64,000 nucleotides of DNA from Blasia pusilla (lineage: Eukaryota > Marchantiophyta > Marchantiopsida > Blasiales): the NCBI GenBank assembly GCA_050084515.1, contig CM114271.1, positions 7,998,001-8,062,000 of the forward strand. Reading direction: 5' to 3'. Shown one piece after another: positions 22,489 to 33,544 of the stretch; the stretch's first letter is position 1, and each line of letters opens with the position of its first letter. Under the pieces are notes generated by a model that was given only the letters and a program-made list of their open reading frames with translations, was not told the DNA's origin and made no database searches. The position numbers were made by a program, and so were the translations under genes.

Positions 22489-23513
22489 TGTCGTGCGCCT
22501 ACTCCCCTCGAACGTCAATCTTAGAGTTGCGGAAGTGTACGTTCAGTAGGGCACGCTCTCATCACCGACTTGCATCCAAATGGACTCACGATAGCCTAGT
22601 TTGGTTCAAGCAGCCTTCCAACCCACCGAGTCCTTGACTCGGCACCTCATCAAGCTGAACCTTCCCTTATTCCTAGGTTCCCAACATAGGCTTGTCTTGC
22701 GAGACTTGGGAACAGACTTTCTGGTTAGTCCAGGTACCTAAAACGGTGTTTGCGTGCCTAGTGGTCCCAATCGTCCAATGGGCCTCGCATGAGCCCCCTA
22801 ACAAAGACTCACCAAGTGAGTCGCGGGTTGGAGTCCAATAGGGAACTCAAAAATCCTCTCTATTGGACTTAGTTTGGGTTTCTGATCCCAACGCCAAAAC
22901 TCCCGATCCATTCCGTGCCCTTAAGTCGCCCCGCCGCGCCCAAAGTGGGCATTGAGTCTCAAGCACCCTTGGAGACCTTCCCCCTTACTATTAATTTTGG
23001 GGATTCCCGGACTCCCTCTATCTTTGGGGAAGGGACATCCGGGCCCCTCTTTTTGGCCCTTAATCCCACTCCCTATACGGTTAGTTTTGCCCCATATCTT
23101 AGCCTCTACTTAAGCATTTGCCAAGATCTTTGGTGCGATGGAACCATCTTTGCATAAGCTTTCCAATTCTACCTTAATTTTTCCAAATTCATCTTGTGAC
23201 TAAAATTTATGGTCAAAAGTACAGTTGAAAACTCCAAACGCTAGCCACGTCCCAAGTCTGGTTCTCACCCCTTGGCCACGTCTCCTCCACAACTCGACTT
23301 CTCTTGAGTCCGAGTTCCGCGTTTGGTTTTAGTTTCCTTAGTTACAACTATAAACGCACGAAAAACTTAGAACGCTCACCTTGCTTGCATCTCGTACTTG
23401 TGTTTCTTAACGTGTCTCGTCTTGAGACCTCTCCAAAGCGCAAACCATCCTAGTGTGAGCCCGCTAGAGTTTGGATGTTCCGCTTGGCGCTTGTTTGGTT
23501 ATGAGGGTCACCA
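22489..23513 (-). mobile_element. Solo LTR of the gypsy-1 family nested in copy C
   Basis: In minus orientation it begins TGGTGACCCTC (23513) and ends GGCGCACGACA (22489). It shares the body of the LTR at 34748-35517, such as GATGAATTTGG-AAAATTAAGG, GCACCAAAGATCTT and a rc match to CTTGAGTGCCAAGG-like text. Flanks AAAAA (22484-22488) and AGAAA (23514-23518) could be a 5-bp target duplication with one mismatch. No internal region remains. The LTR lies in the 3' flank of the methyltransferase-like gene. Confidence 0.65.
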
Positions 23514-23574
23514 AGAAAAAGGTATGAGAATGATTTTTCATCCATATGAATAAATGTTAGGAAACACAAGTTCC

Positions 23575-24190
23575 ATTAAGACCTTCAACCCGTCGGAATC
23601 TGACAGGTTGCAAGACATGACAACATGAGGAAAAGTTTAGAGACACAACTCCCAAGGGAAAGATAAAAAAAGATAAGGAAAACATTGATACCACTTGCAA
23701 CCTGTCGGAATCCGACAGGTTGCAAGCAATGTCTTTGATTTCTTTATCTTGCAACCCGTCAGAGTCAACGGGTTGCAAGACACTACCATAAACCATAAGA
23801 GGTTATTTGAGACCTCTTATACAAGTTTGAACCTATCAAAAACCAAAATCTCACAGATCACATCCCCAATCAGATATGTGACATGTTCAGAATCCTATGG
23901 GTTGCGAGGCACTACAATCGTCTAGTAGAGTCCAAGAGAGACCAGACACACCACAAAAAAAAAGAGCATAAATTATAGTTTGAACCTGTCAGAATCCGAC
24001 ATGTTGAAGGTTGCAAGCAACGTAGAAAAGCAAAAAGTAAGAAACCGCTTGACTATTGAGACAAGCAACTCGTCAAAATCCGATGAATTTCACGTCAAAG
24101 GCAATGAAAAAATGCATATACGGTTTAAAAAACCAACTCATCATTCAGTCATGCAACTCGTGTAATCCTCTAGAATCCTACTAGTTGCAA
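23575..24190. repeat. Palindrome cluster in the left flank of copy C
   Basis: Several copies of the element-specific palindrome (half-site TGCAACCCGTCGGA), for example near 23585, 23698, 23750 and 23983. The copy at 23697-23725 keeps perfect symmetry although both halves have changed (CCTGTCGG with CCGACAGG). Confidence 0.85.
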
Positions 24191-25189
24191 GATATCCCAT
24201 CATTCCAAATGACGCTCCTAGAGAAAACCAAACAATAGCCATGCATGGAAGAGTATCAATTCAACTTTGAACTTGTTGGAATTTGACATAAAAAAAAACA
24301 ACACGCCATTCAAATCAAGAGAAGAATTGAATGAAAATAAAGTCCCTTATTACAATCTGATTGCAACTTTGAAATTTACAATTTATTTCCTAAACTAGAA
24401 AGTCTAGTCTATGATCTCTTCTACCTCATCATCTACAAAAATGCTCCTAACTCTCCTTGGTTCCTGCACAATAGACTTCTCTTGATATACAAGTGGCTCC
24501 TCTGTCCGATTGTAGATGGGGATTAAGAAAGAAGGGGAATTCGAAAGCCTTGCCCCCTAGGTACGCCATATCGGTCCCATGTCATCGGAGAAAAGTTCCA
24601 ATGCCTATCCCAACAAATATTCTTGCATGCTCTGCAAGGTGACCCTCATCCAATATCAATACGTGCTATGCCGCTTGAAACTACTACCTCCAAAATTCTT
24701 GAATTGATTAAACCCGATAAATCAATTTGACTCATTCGTCATCATCCGAGAGCTCTTCCAAACTGATTTCTGACTTTTCTCGCCCGATTTTAGGAAATAC
24801 ATGTAATGATGATGGTGTCACTACCAATGGCTCTACTGTAGGTGCATTTTGCCTTGGAGGAAATTTGTAGACTCCCACCAATCTTTCGTAATCCGCCATT
24901 TCCTCTTGGAAAAGGTCAAATAGCTGCCTCCTTGCCTCAAGGCAGAGTACTCCACTCTGATAGGCGGCTCTAATACTTATCCTTAATAACCCAACCAAAT
25001 CCAAGACCAAGTCACCTCGCCTTGAGCAGAGCTCCATGAGCGTCTGAATTAGGGTCGGGGACTTCTCCCTTCCTCCAAGCAGCGGCCTACCTTCCTCCAT
25101 GTAAATTCCTGGGGGTGAATTGTACATGTTGTCTAATGTGTATCCATCGGAGGCTGGATCAACTAGATCCTGGATCTGAAACATCTACA

Positions 25190-25620
25190 ATCCGTCAAAA
25201 TCTCACGGGTTGCTTTGCAGTTTGCAAAGAACTTCGATTGCAACCCTTCAGGTTCAGACGGGTTGCAAGGGTTACATATGTGCAGAGCGACCCATCAAAA
25301 TCCAACGGGTTACTCTCTAATATTCATGAAATTGGAACTGCAACCCTTTGGGTTGTAAATCCTATTTTCTGGATCTATGTACAACTCATCAGATTTCGAC
25401 AGGTTGCACTTAAGCTCACAAAATAACTTCTTGCAACCCGTCGGAATACGACGGGTTGCTCTCCAATATTCATGAAACTGGAACTGCAACCCTTTGGGTT
25501 GCAAATCTTGTTTTCTAGATCTATGTGCAACTCGTCAGATTCCGATAGGTTGCGTTTAAGCACACAAAATAACTTCTTGCAACCCATCAGAATACGACGG
25601 GTTGCAAATAGACCAAAATT
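25190..25620. repeat. Palindromes within an intron of the copy C methyltransferase-like gene
   Basis: About eight palindrome copies lie between the exon beginning at 25184 and the one ending near 25680. A roughly 130-140-bp segment containing CATGAAACTGGAACTGCAA and CTTTGGGTTG is repeated in tandem at 25315-25450 and 25460-25600. Confidence 0.85.
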
Positions 25621-26984
25621 TTCAAAACAAAATCATATGGAATAGTAGCATAATTTTGTAGAACTAACCTGGAGTTGATTTTTTGGAGATCTCAACGTAT
25701 ATTCATTCTTGATCACCCAAGATTGCATCGTCTGCCACTTCAGAGATCTTTTCATGCAGTGAAGGTTGAAGAGCTTGTAACGACTGGATCATAGAACGCT
25801 CGTAGGGTTTGCTTGTTTAGCTCTTATGGGTCGTTGACGCCCAACCAGAGCGGACAATTCAACACTTCTCAGTCACTTGTATCTTGCGCCATCTCCATGT
25901 CGTACATGGAGAATGCGTCTCCATCTGGAAGAGAAGCCTACAATTTGTATGCGCCAAGATACTTGCTCCACAAACCTGCATTCACACAAGAGATAGGGAA
26001 CCTGTACACTATCCGTTGAGCAACTCATTGCCACGATAACACCCCTGCTTGTTCTAGAAGATCTCTCTTCTTTTTTGGAAAATCCCATTTTTTGGGTCGC
26101 CTGTGTCATCATCCAGATCCCCTAGTGGAAAAATTTGCTTTTCAAACATCGTCATAAATCAGGGGTTTTTTGCTTGCTTATCACGGATGTCATCCAGCCA
26201 TAGTTTGTAGTCCTCAGCCAACTCTACGCTAGCCTCCTCTGGAACAGGCTCAATCTTCTTGAGCTCGATCTGAAGACTCGCAATTATCCACTTCCCGAGC
26301 ACCCGCAATGCATCCTAGAAGGACCATTCTCTCAGCCCGTGAGAAAAAACAAGGTCCGAAAACCCGGGCGGATGGTGTGCCACCCTCTATTGGGCCTTCA
26401 TCCCTTCAAGATTGATTTTCATCTGTCTAATCCACCTGAATTCTAAGACTCCAAAAAGGAAAAACCTTTGGATGCAATTGAGAGACACCTTCTCTCCTAT
26501 TCGCCTCTGGGAATCGATCTTCATCCCTCTTTTGTTGGCGTTTAATAATCGCCTTCAACGTCTTGTAGAAATACTTACCAAGTTTAGGGTTTAGCAGAGC
26601 GATGTAATATTGCATCTTGCTCGTTGTGTACTTTGTTCGCTGCCGACATAGAAGCCTAGATAAACTTGGCTCTCTCCGAAGTTGAAACCTATTCCCTGCG
26701 CTCCAGCTCCAATGTTGCACTTCTCTTTGCGGCCTAGATTTTTTACCAACACAAAAGGGTGACAGTTGCATCTTGGGAAATTTATGTATTTGCCCAAGTC
26801 TTGTTCTTAATCTATGCTCCTTTGGTGAGTATCTCATCCACCAAGTCCTCTCCCATAAATCCTTTATACTGCAAAGGGTGCGTTGTAAGCACCTTCTTAA
26901 CTTTGTCGCATTCCTGGATTTAATGATGGGTGACGTTCCCTTTCAAGACAATCCTACAATGTTGAACCCATTGTTAGAATTCTG

Positions 26985-27905
26985 ATCTTATGCAACGCGT
27001 CGGATTTCAATGAGTTGCACACAAAGAGACTCATATCCATAAGATGGATCATCTCAGAGGTTGCATATCCATAAGATGGATCATTTCTAGGACCCATCTT
27101 ATGGATATGCAACCTCTCAGACTACGACGAGTTGCATATCCATAAGATGTCTGAGAGGTTGCATATCCATAAGATGGGTCCTAGAGTGGTGCAAACCGTC
27201 GGAGTGCGACGGGTTGCAATCAATCCCCGAAAGCCTAAAATTCACACCATTATTTGGGTTAAGCTAAAACGTGTCACACAACCTTTTTGCAACCTGTCGG
27301 AGTCTAAGAGGTTGCCATTTCATCATAAAATTCACGACAAAAGCTTGATCCGTGACCCTTTTGCAACCCATCGAAGTCCAACAGACTGCAATTCACTCCT
27401 ATCATCCATGTCTATGGCTACAACTTTGGACCCTCCTACAACCCTTTGGAGTCCAAAGGGTTGCAATTCCATCTTATCATCAATCTCCATGGCTAAAACT
27501 TGGACTTTTCCGCAAGTTGTCGGAGTCCAAAGGGTTGCAAAATCCCCTGGCATCCAACTTTCTGGCATAAGGGTGGACCCTTATGCAACCCGTTGGAGTC
27601 CAACGGGTTCCCTTTGAATCTATCCACACTAACCAAGAATCCTTCACAAGTATACACTACAACCCGTCGCACTCCAACGACTTGCATTTTTTCCAATGAA
27701 CTAGACTTGGAATTCATATATTTGCAACATGTATGACTCAACGGGTTACCACTTTTTGTCTCCCCTACTTCAAGACATTGTTTCTTTTGGACTTAAGAGC
27801 AACCTGTCGGACTCAACGGGTTCCCACTTTTGTCTCCCCTACTTCCAGACATTGTTTCTTTTGGACTTAAGAGCAACCCGTTGGAATTGGATGGGTTGGA
27901 TGCAC
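26985..27905. repeat. Dense palindrome cluster in an intron of copy C
   Basis: Roughly fifteen copies of the palindrome, intact or decayed, between the exon ending near 26935 (reading leftwards it starts there) and the exon near 27940. One at about 27583-27608 reads CCCGTTGG / CCAACGGG, symmetric despite substitutions in both arms. Confidence 0.85.
27053..27190. repeat. Nested inverted and direct duplications around a palindrome
   Basis: GAGGTTGCATATCCATAAGA occurs at about 27057 and again at about 27154, and its inverse TCTTATGGATATGCAACCTC lies between at about 27099. AGGACCCATC and GATGGGTCCT are also inverted. The segment can fold in two alternative ways. Confidence 0.85.
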
Positions 27906-27915
27906 AAGCAAAATC

Positions 27916-27951
27916 ATTTTTGCGTGAGGATGGCTTCCCTCACGCAAAAAT
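27916..27951. repeat. Short hairpin in an exon of copy C
   Basis: ATTTTTGCGTGAGG and CCTCACGCAAAAAT face each other across about 7 bases. The homologous place in copy A (about 44910-44925, TTTTTGCGTGAAGG) has only one arm, so the second arm was added in copy C. Confidence 0.85.
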
Positions 27952-29114
27952 GCGCCTCCAATGAATTTTGGCGCTCCTCTAAAATTTGGAATTTGGCCAT
28001 GAATGTATGGTTCCCATCCCAATTGTAGAAGTACAAGTTATGCATCCACTTGTACTATGTTCGTGCCATCCCTTTCCTGAACTCCACATCCCTCATTCTC
28101 CAAAACACATCCAAGTTCTCCATATCTTCTTTAGTGACCAGGGACAACATTCTATGTTCATTACAAGGCTGAACATACAAGGGAGGGAAGTTATCCACGT
28201 TTGAAGGTGTTGCAACCGACTTCTTCAACTTGGCAATGCCTTCGTCCGACTGAATTTCTTGAATGTATTCCATAGTTTGAAGTTAGCACAGATGAATCCC
28301 TGGTCCTTCGGGCCATCCATCACCGCCATGTGTTTTACAACCTACGAGAATTTCAACAATGTCAATTAGTTGCAATTTTCTTCAAAGCACGGCTTTTAAA
28401 TGCTCTGTAACAATTTTCAAAGATTGCTTACCCTCTTGAAGATTGGGTCGTTGTCGAGGCCGGCGAGTTTCTCTAGAGCATGAGGAGGCAACTCTAGTGG
28501 ATATTCATCATCGCATAAGAGGTCAATTTCTTCCACTGGACTAAAGGAAGAAGACGTTTTTCCTCTTCCTTTGGGGATGTCCACCATCTCCACACTTTTG
28601 ATCCTCTTCACCTCCTCATTGCTCTTCGAAATATTTTCATTGTTATTTTCATTCATAGTACCGCTTGACTTCCAAGAGGAGACATCCTCCATTTCAACGC
28701 TATCTGTGGTACGTGCGGGGATATCTTCATCCATGACGACAACCTTCTCCTCCCTCACTTTCGCCAATTGAGCTCTCCTGGTGGTGGCATTGTGACGTCA
28801 AGAGGTCATTACAAGTCGTCGGATTTTGAGAGCGAATGACCCATTGCATACTCTTCCCAAAAAATGTGGTTATGCTGCAACCAGTGGGAATCAAACGGGT
28901 TGCAACCTGTCGGATTTCGACGGGTGCATTGACCTCGTGAATGGTCCAACCCAGGCAAGCTAGACTCTGTCATAAAAAATCAACATGTCAAAATCCAACG
29001 GGTTGCATTTTAGGAATATTCCTCTTCTCTTGGTCAATTAGCTATCGATAGTAAAACCTAACAACCAATTGCAGGTTAGATAAATTTTGTGAGAATATAA
29101 ACGGTCACTATTTA

Positions 29115-29123
29115 CTATAAATT
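29115..29123 (+). promoter_or_regulatory. TATA box of the copy C transposase gene
   Basis: CTATAAATT, followed by the pyrimidine-rich word ATTCTCATTCTTATTCTT, 57 bases before the start codon at 29180. The same box, pyrimidine tract and spacing are present in copies A and B. Confidence 0.6.
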
Positions 29124-29677
29124 CAACATTCTCATTCTTATTCTTGCCCTGTTAGAATCATTGTTGTAGTCATCTGCAAATGGAAAATTATGTTTAGCTT
29201 TCATGTGGCAGTCATCTAGCGGCCCTTCCTCAATCGAAGATAATTGGAGCGCAATCTAGTGATTCTTATGTACTAGTGGAAGAAAATTTCCTTTCACTCT
29301 GATTTCTTCTCCAAATTCGAACCATCTTTGTCTCCGAGAATGTCACGGTGGATGGAATGGAGGATGTTATAGGGGAAATAGTCTAGGCCAAGATTGGACC
29401 TCTACAATAGTTTTCTTTCGTCTCTACCCTTGAAAATGTTCAATCGCATTCTTGTGGATAAGTTGTGTGCCACATATGATGGGAGGTATAGTTTTGAATT
29501 GCCTCCACTTATTGGCCCAACTCAAAATAAAGATGGAGGATGCTTGAAGGGTATGGACATAAATTTTGACTATCATCGATGGTGCAGACTACAACGGACT
29601 AGTGCTTCAATCCTAAGTGGTCCTTGGATTTTTTCCTCACTGCCAACGCATTGGAGCCATGGACTGTAGAATTGCAC

Positions 29678-29721
29678 AAACTCCTTATGCCTTTACCTGG
29701 GGGTAAAGGAATAAGGAGTTT
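29678..29721. repeat. Hairpin inside the transposase exon of copy C
   Basis: AAACTCCTTATGCCTTTACC (29678-29697) is inverted as GGTAAAGGAATAAGGAGTTT (29702-29721) with a 4-base loop. Confidence 0.9.
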
Positions 29722-30620
29722 ACCTGTTGATCATACCGCCAGGTGGTCATCAATGTCTTCATTTTCAAGCCTCCCTTTTTTTCATTGGAGCATGTCCTAC
29801 TTATATTTTTTTCATAGTGCATGACTATAATTCTACGTTCGAGTACACTAGGCTAACAGTTCATCTTGGGTCTCACACTCATCTTGTCACTGGTACAATT
29901 GAGAGACACATCAAGGAAGATGTGGTCGAGAAAGTGGCGGAGGTATATAAAAACTCTTCGTGATCAAATCTTGGACTGAGCAAATTGAAAATGGCATCAT
30001 AAATTTGTGACCAACCGTTGGGAATCCCTGGCCAAGTGGAGATCATGGTAGTTGAGGAGAAACAACTCTCAGAAAATTTGGCATTTACGGTTGATCTTGA
30101 ATGCTTCACAAACTTACTACATCAAATACAAATACTTGATGGAAAGACCGCTCAAATGGATGCCATCGCCAGGATCAATGCTAACTCCACATTTCCATTT
30201 ATTGAGAGATTGCAATTCATGGGCCAAGGAGGCAAGGGATCCTAAGCTTATGTCTTCAAAATGTCTACTATAGAGCCGTCGAGTGGCCTTGATCTTATTG
30301 ATAGAATGAGGGAAGGATCGAGAAAATATCTTTGGGAGTTAGATAAGCTTTGAGATTTGCTACAGGGTTTTGAATGGATGGTTGACCATGGGTGCACACG
30401 TTTACAACCATGTGAAGAAGGGACTCAAAACCATCTTTGTTTGAAAGGATAAGGTAGAGGAAGTTGGAAACTTGAAGATGTGATGGTTACTTCTATTGGA
30501 GGTGGCAAAGGAAAACAAAAGGCTATCCCCTGAAATTTATGGGTTCATGGCAGAAAATGCACAATCGGGATGGATTGCTATTCGGGAGGTGTTATGGGGA
30601 GGCAAAGCTGAATTGGAAAG

Positions 30621-30672
30621 GGAAAGGTAGGATGGTTTTCATTGGAAACAAACAAAAGCATCCTACCTTTCC
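30621..30672. repeat. Hairpin replacing the His-Trp box in copy C
   Basis: GGAAAGGTAGGATG (30621-30634) is inverted as CATCCTACCTTTCC (30659-30672). The homologous sequence of copies A and B, encoding RERSD-x-FHW, has only one arm; the duplicated segment shifts the reading frame at the catalytic region. Confidence 0.85.
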
Positions 30673-30979
30673 AATGCTTTTGTGGCTCGCTACACGAAAT
30701 CTTGCATCAAGGAGAATAAGAGAATAGAGCATGTTGCTCTACTACAACGTTGCAAGGATAGCAAAACCTTGAAACAAGCCATGGAGTGCCAAGAAGAACT
30801 TCATGTATGGTGGAGAAAGCATGGAATTGAGTGGAAATATGAAGAGTTGTGTTCTTGGCTCAATTGGTGGACTATACGTATGAGGGAATGGGGAAACTTT
30901 ATGCGGCAGGTGAGTTCAACATTTTCTCCTTTCCAACTCACATCTAGAAATTCTTGCAAAATAAATATGGTCAAAATAT

Positions 30980-31430
30980 TTAGTTGTAACCCTTCAGAAT
31001 CCAAAATATTCCAAAACTCAGAGGTTAAGCAATCCGTCATAATTGATACTTTGCAACAATGTGCAATCTGTCAGATTCCGACAGGTTGCAAAAACAATCA
31101 AGTCCAAATATCTATTTTGTGCAATGCATAGGAATCTGACAAGTTCCGAGCCTTATTTTGTCCAAAAATCTACTTGCAACCCGTCGAAATATGATGGGTT
31201 GCATATGTCTAAATCTTGTGAGATTCGGGCGGGTTCCAAGATGTTATTTTCGACAAAATTCTACTTGCAACCCGTTGGAATCCGATAGATTGCACGAAAA
31301 AGAGCTCAATCCATCGGAGTCTAAAAACTTGCCTTCTACTTGCAACCCCGTCGGATTCCGACGAGTTGCAATACGAGGTTCCTGGGTATTGCAACCTGTC
31401 GGATTTCTACAAGTTGCCATATTCTTTGCT
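30980..31430. repeat. Palindrome cluster in the transposase intron of copy C
   Basis: About eight palindrome copies between the donor at 30909 and the next exon near 31510, at the same place as the clusters in copies A (39520-40320) and B (63540-63970). Confidence 0.85.
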
Positions 31431-31748
31431 TTAACATTATATTTTTCTAGCTCAATTGATAATTTGGTCCATGCACGGATTGAACATTTATAAAAATTCC
31501 CTCTGACCAAACATAAGTGGAGTCAATAATGTTGATTCCTCTCGAAGGTCATCACAAGCATGCCAAAAAAATTCATTTGTGGAGGCATGCTAACAAGACC
31601 AGGCAAGAGCAAAGCTACAATGTGCAGCATACTATATATTCCTCAAAAAAGGTATAACCAAGGGAAAGGGCCCTTCAATTTACGAGCTATGTATAAGGAA
31701 CGTTGTGAGATGTGGTGATGAGAAAATATATGTGGCAGCCTTCAATTG

Positions 31749-32796
31749 GTTCGTAGCCGGAACTATTCTCAAGAAAGATGTCTTCATTGGTGGGGACATT
31801 CGTGGGCGTGTTTCAAGACGTACCATAGAGATGGTGGTAGAGCAATCTAAGCGAGACTCCTTGAGACTAGATAAACACCTTGACTTCAAGCAAGTCAAGC
31901 GTCAACATCGAGGAACGAACCCGATGATTGATGTGTAGGATGAAATAATCCCACCTAGGTCTTCGCGACACCATATAGCTCCCGAATTCGAGTTAAAGTA
32001 ACTTCTGCAAAATCAGTGAATGTCTTATTTCATAATTCTTACATTCTTTGGGACTTCCCAACATCAGTCTTGAAATTTGTTAAAAAACATGACATTCTGG
32101 TCATTGAGGTGGATTGCAACCTCAAGAGGTGGCATATTTCTCGAAACACCGTGGATCCACTTGGAGGGCAGGATCAGATGGAATAAGGTGAGCATGCAGG
32201 ACTTTCTTGAATAAGAATTGTAGAAGGGTTGGGCGACCACTACAATTTTGATCGTCCTTGTGAAACGATCAAAATTTTGTCAACCCGAGAAGCCTGGTAG
32301 TGGTCGCCCAACCCTTCTACAGTTCTTATTCAAGAAAGTCCTGCATACTCGCCTTATTCCATCCGATCCTGCCCTCCAAGTGGATCCACGGTGTTTCGAG
32401 AAATATGCCACCTCTTAAGGTTGCAATCCACCTCAATGACCAGAATGCCATGTTTTTAACATCCCCCAAGACTGGATGTTGGGAAGTCCCAGCAACAGAA
32501 GAATTATGAAATAAGACATTCACTGATTTTGTAGAAGTTACTTTAACTCGAATTCGGGAGCTATATGGTGTCTGCGAAGACCTAGGTGGGATTATTTCAT
32601 CATACACATCAATCACCGGGTTCGTTCCTTGATGTTGACGCTTGATTTGCTTGAAGTCAAGGTGTTTATCTAGTCTCAAGGAGTCTCGCTTAAATTGCTC
32701 TACCACCATCTCTATGGTACGTCTTGAAACACGCCCATGAATGTCCCCACCAATGAAGACATCTTTCTTGAGAAGAGTTCCGGCTACGAACCACTA
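31749..32796. repeat. Giant inverted repeat, about 500-bp arms
   Basis: Left arm 31749-32243 and right arm 32297-32796 are near-identical inverse copies of a transposase exon (the GGDIRGRVSRR coding region is on plus at about 31790 and on minus at about 32740). The 53-base loop is itself a hairpin: TTTTGATCGT faces ACGATCAAAA. Copy A has only a single arm at 38.7-39.2 kb, so the duplication arose in copy C. Confidence 0.92.
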
Positions 32797-32805
32797 CAAA
32801 AATGG

Positions 32806-32838
32806 GCCAAATATCCCCATAATTTGGCCCATTGTTGT
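32806..32838. repeat. Short hairpin to the right of the giant inverted repeat
   Basis: AATGGGCCAAAT faces ATTTGGCCCATT across about 9 bases. Copy A has the single word AATGGGCCAAATCATGGGGG at 38590. Confidence 0.85.
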
Positions 32839-33544
32839 AGGGACCATTTGCATACTAGAGGAAGTGGACAATCTTCCAAGTGGAGGGTTCAAACTCATAG
32901 ACGGAGGGAGTTTGGAACATGTTTGCATTATAGAGACATCCTAAACCCTTTGGATCCAATCTAAGATTGATGTCAACTTGTATCCGGAGAAGGTGGATGA
33001 TCTCAATCCATTATTTTTGTTCGAGTCAAGAAATGGGATGAAGAGAAAGAGAATGTGTGGGCCAACGATGGAGAGAGCAAAGCGAATTGCATCAACTTAG
33101 GAGGCCAACATGGAAATCATTGCCACAAATGACGTTCATAGTGGGAATGGAATAGGAAGGATGTATTGTGAATGCAAGTGTTTCTAGGATGTATGTTGTA
33201 CATATTTTTTGCTTTCCCATATGTTCTTGTGATAACTTTGTCTAAAGAGAGACAAGTGGGAAAAGTCATTTCCCTTGTAAGCACGTGAACTGTGTTTTGC
33301 TTGTAGCTTTAAGAGAGTCAAAGCTAGGAGTAGGAATCCACCAACCAAAGAAGTTCAAAGTATCCTAAACAAGCCACTTTGAGGATGCAACATTAGGTTT
33401 GACAGTAGTTTGGAAATGCCAAACTATTCAGTGCAATATGGAACTTTCATCAATGTGCTTAAATGAATTTTTTTTCAGACCTTGAATGGAAAAAGGGATT
33501 TGTTCCACATTTGTGCTTCAATGATTTTTCCAATTTTATAACTA

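Larger units (their letters stand above)
24404..28800 (-). pseudogene. Methyltransferase-like gene of copy C (motif IV exon deleted)
   Basis: Read from 28800 leftwards. The first exon (28800-28417) encodes an acidic region ending DNDPIF. The second (about 28330-27940) includes NFPPLYVQPCNEH and FWRMRDVEFRK. After a palindrome-filled intron come exons at 26935-26410 (LTTHPLQYKGFMG and TLELERREQVSTSERAKFIQ) and 26410-25680, with many stops. Next is GGREKSPTLIQTLMELC plus RRGDLVLDLVGLL (25184-24732), matching motifs X and I of beta-class DNA methyltransferases. Compared with copy A, about 1 kb is missing near 25.8 kb: the basic linker and the motif IV exon are lost. The ancestral protein would be nuclear and AdoMet-binding; this copy is dead. 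Confidence 0.6.
29180..33374 (+). pseudogene. Mutator-like transposase gene of copy C, decayed
   Basis: The ATG at 29180 is homologous to those of copies A and B, but the sixth codon is TAG here. Recognisable blocks in order: ILVDKLCATYDGRYSFELPP; YHRWCRLQRTS; FLTANALEPW-type text where the zinc-finger CRQC stood; TRLTVHLGSHTHLVTG; FMAENAQSGW-like core (near 30540-30570, His-Trp box degraded by a hairpin); LLQRCKDSKTLKQAMECQEE; WWTIRMREWGNFMRQ ending at a good donor AG|GTGAGT (30909). A palindrome-filled intron follows. The next exon has FIGGDIRGRVSRRTIEMVVE and LDFKQVKRQH and then runs into a giant inverted repeat. Stops and shifts are many. Confidence 0.65.
21367..33540 (+). mobile_element. 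Large Mutator-like element, copy C (right end truncated)
   Basis: The left end GGGCTGATATTCTGGCAAGA matches the left end of copy B (54301) and the inverted right end of copy A (50280). It carries a decayed methyltransferase-like gene on the minus strand (24404-28800), a decayed transposase gene on the plus strand (29180-33374), palindrome clusters in introns and flanks, and a nested solo LTR (22489-23513). It interrupts the integrase frame that ends at 21366; ATCAACATA at 21358-21366 would be the left 9-bp target copy. Homology with copy A continues to about 33535 and then stops at a truncated LTR, so the right terminus is lost. Confidence 0.8.
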
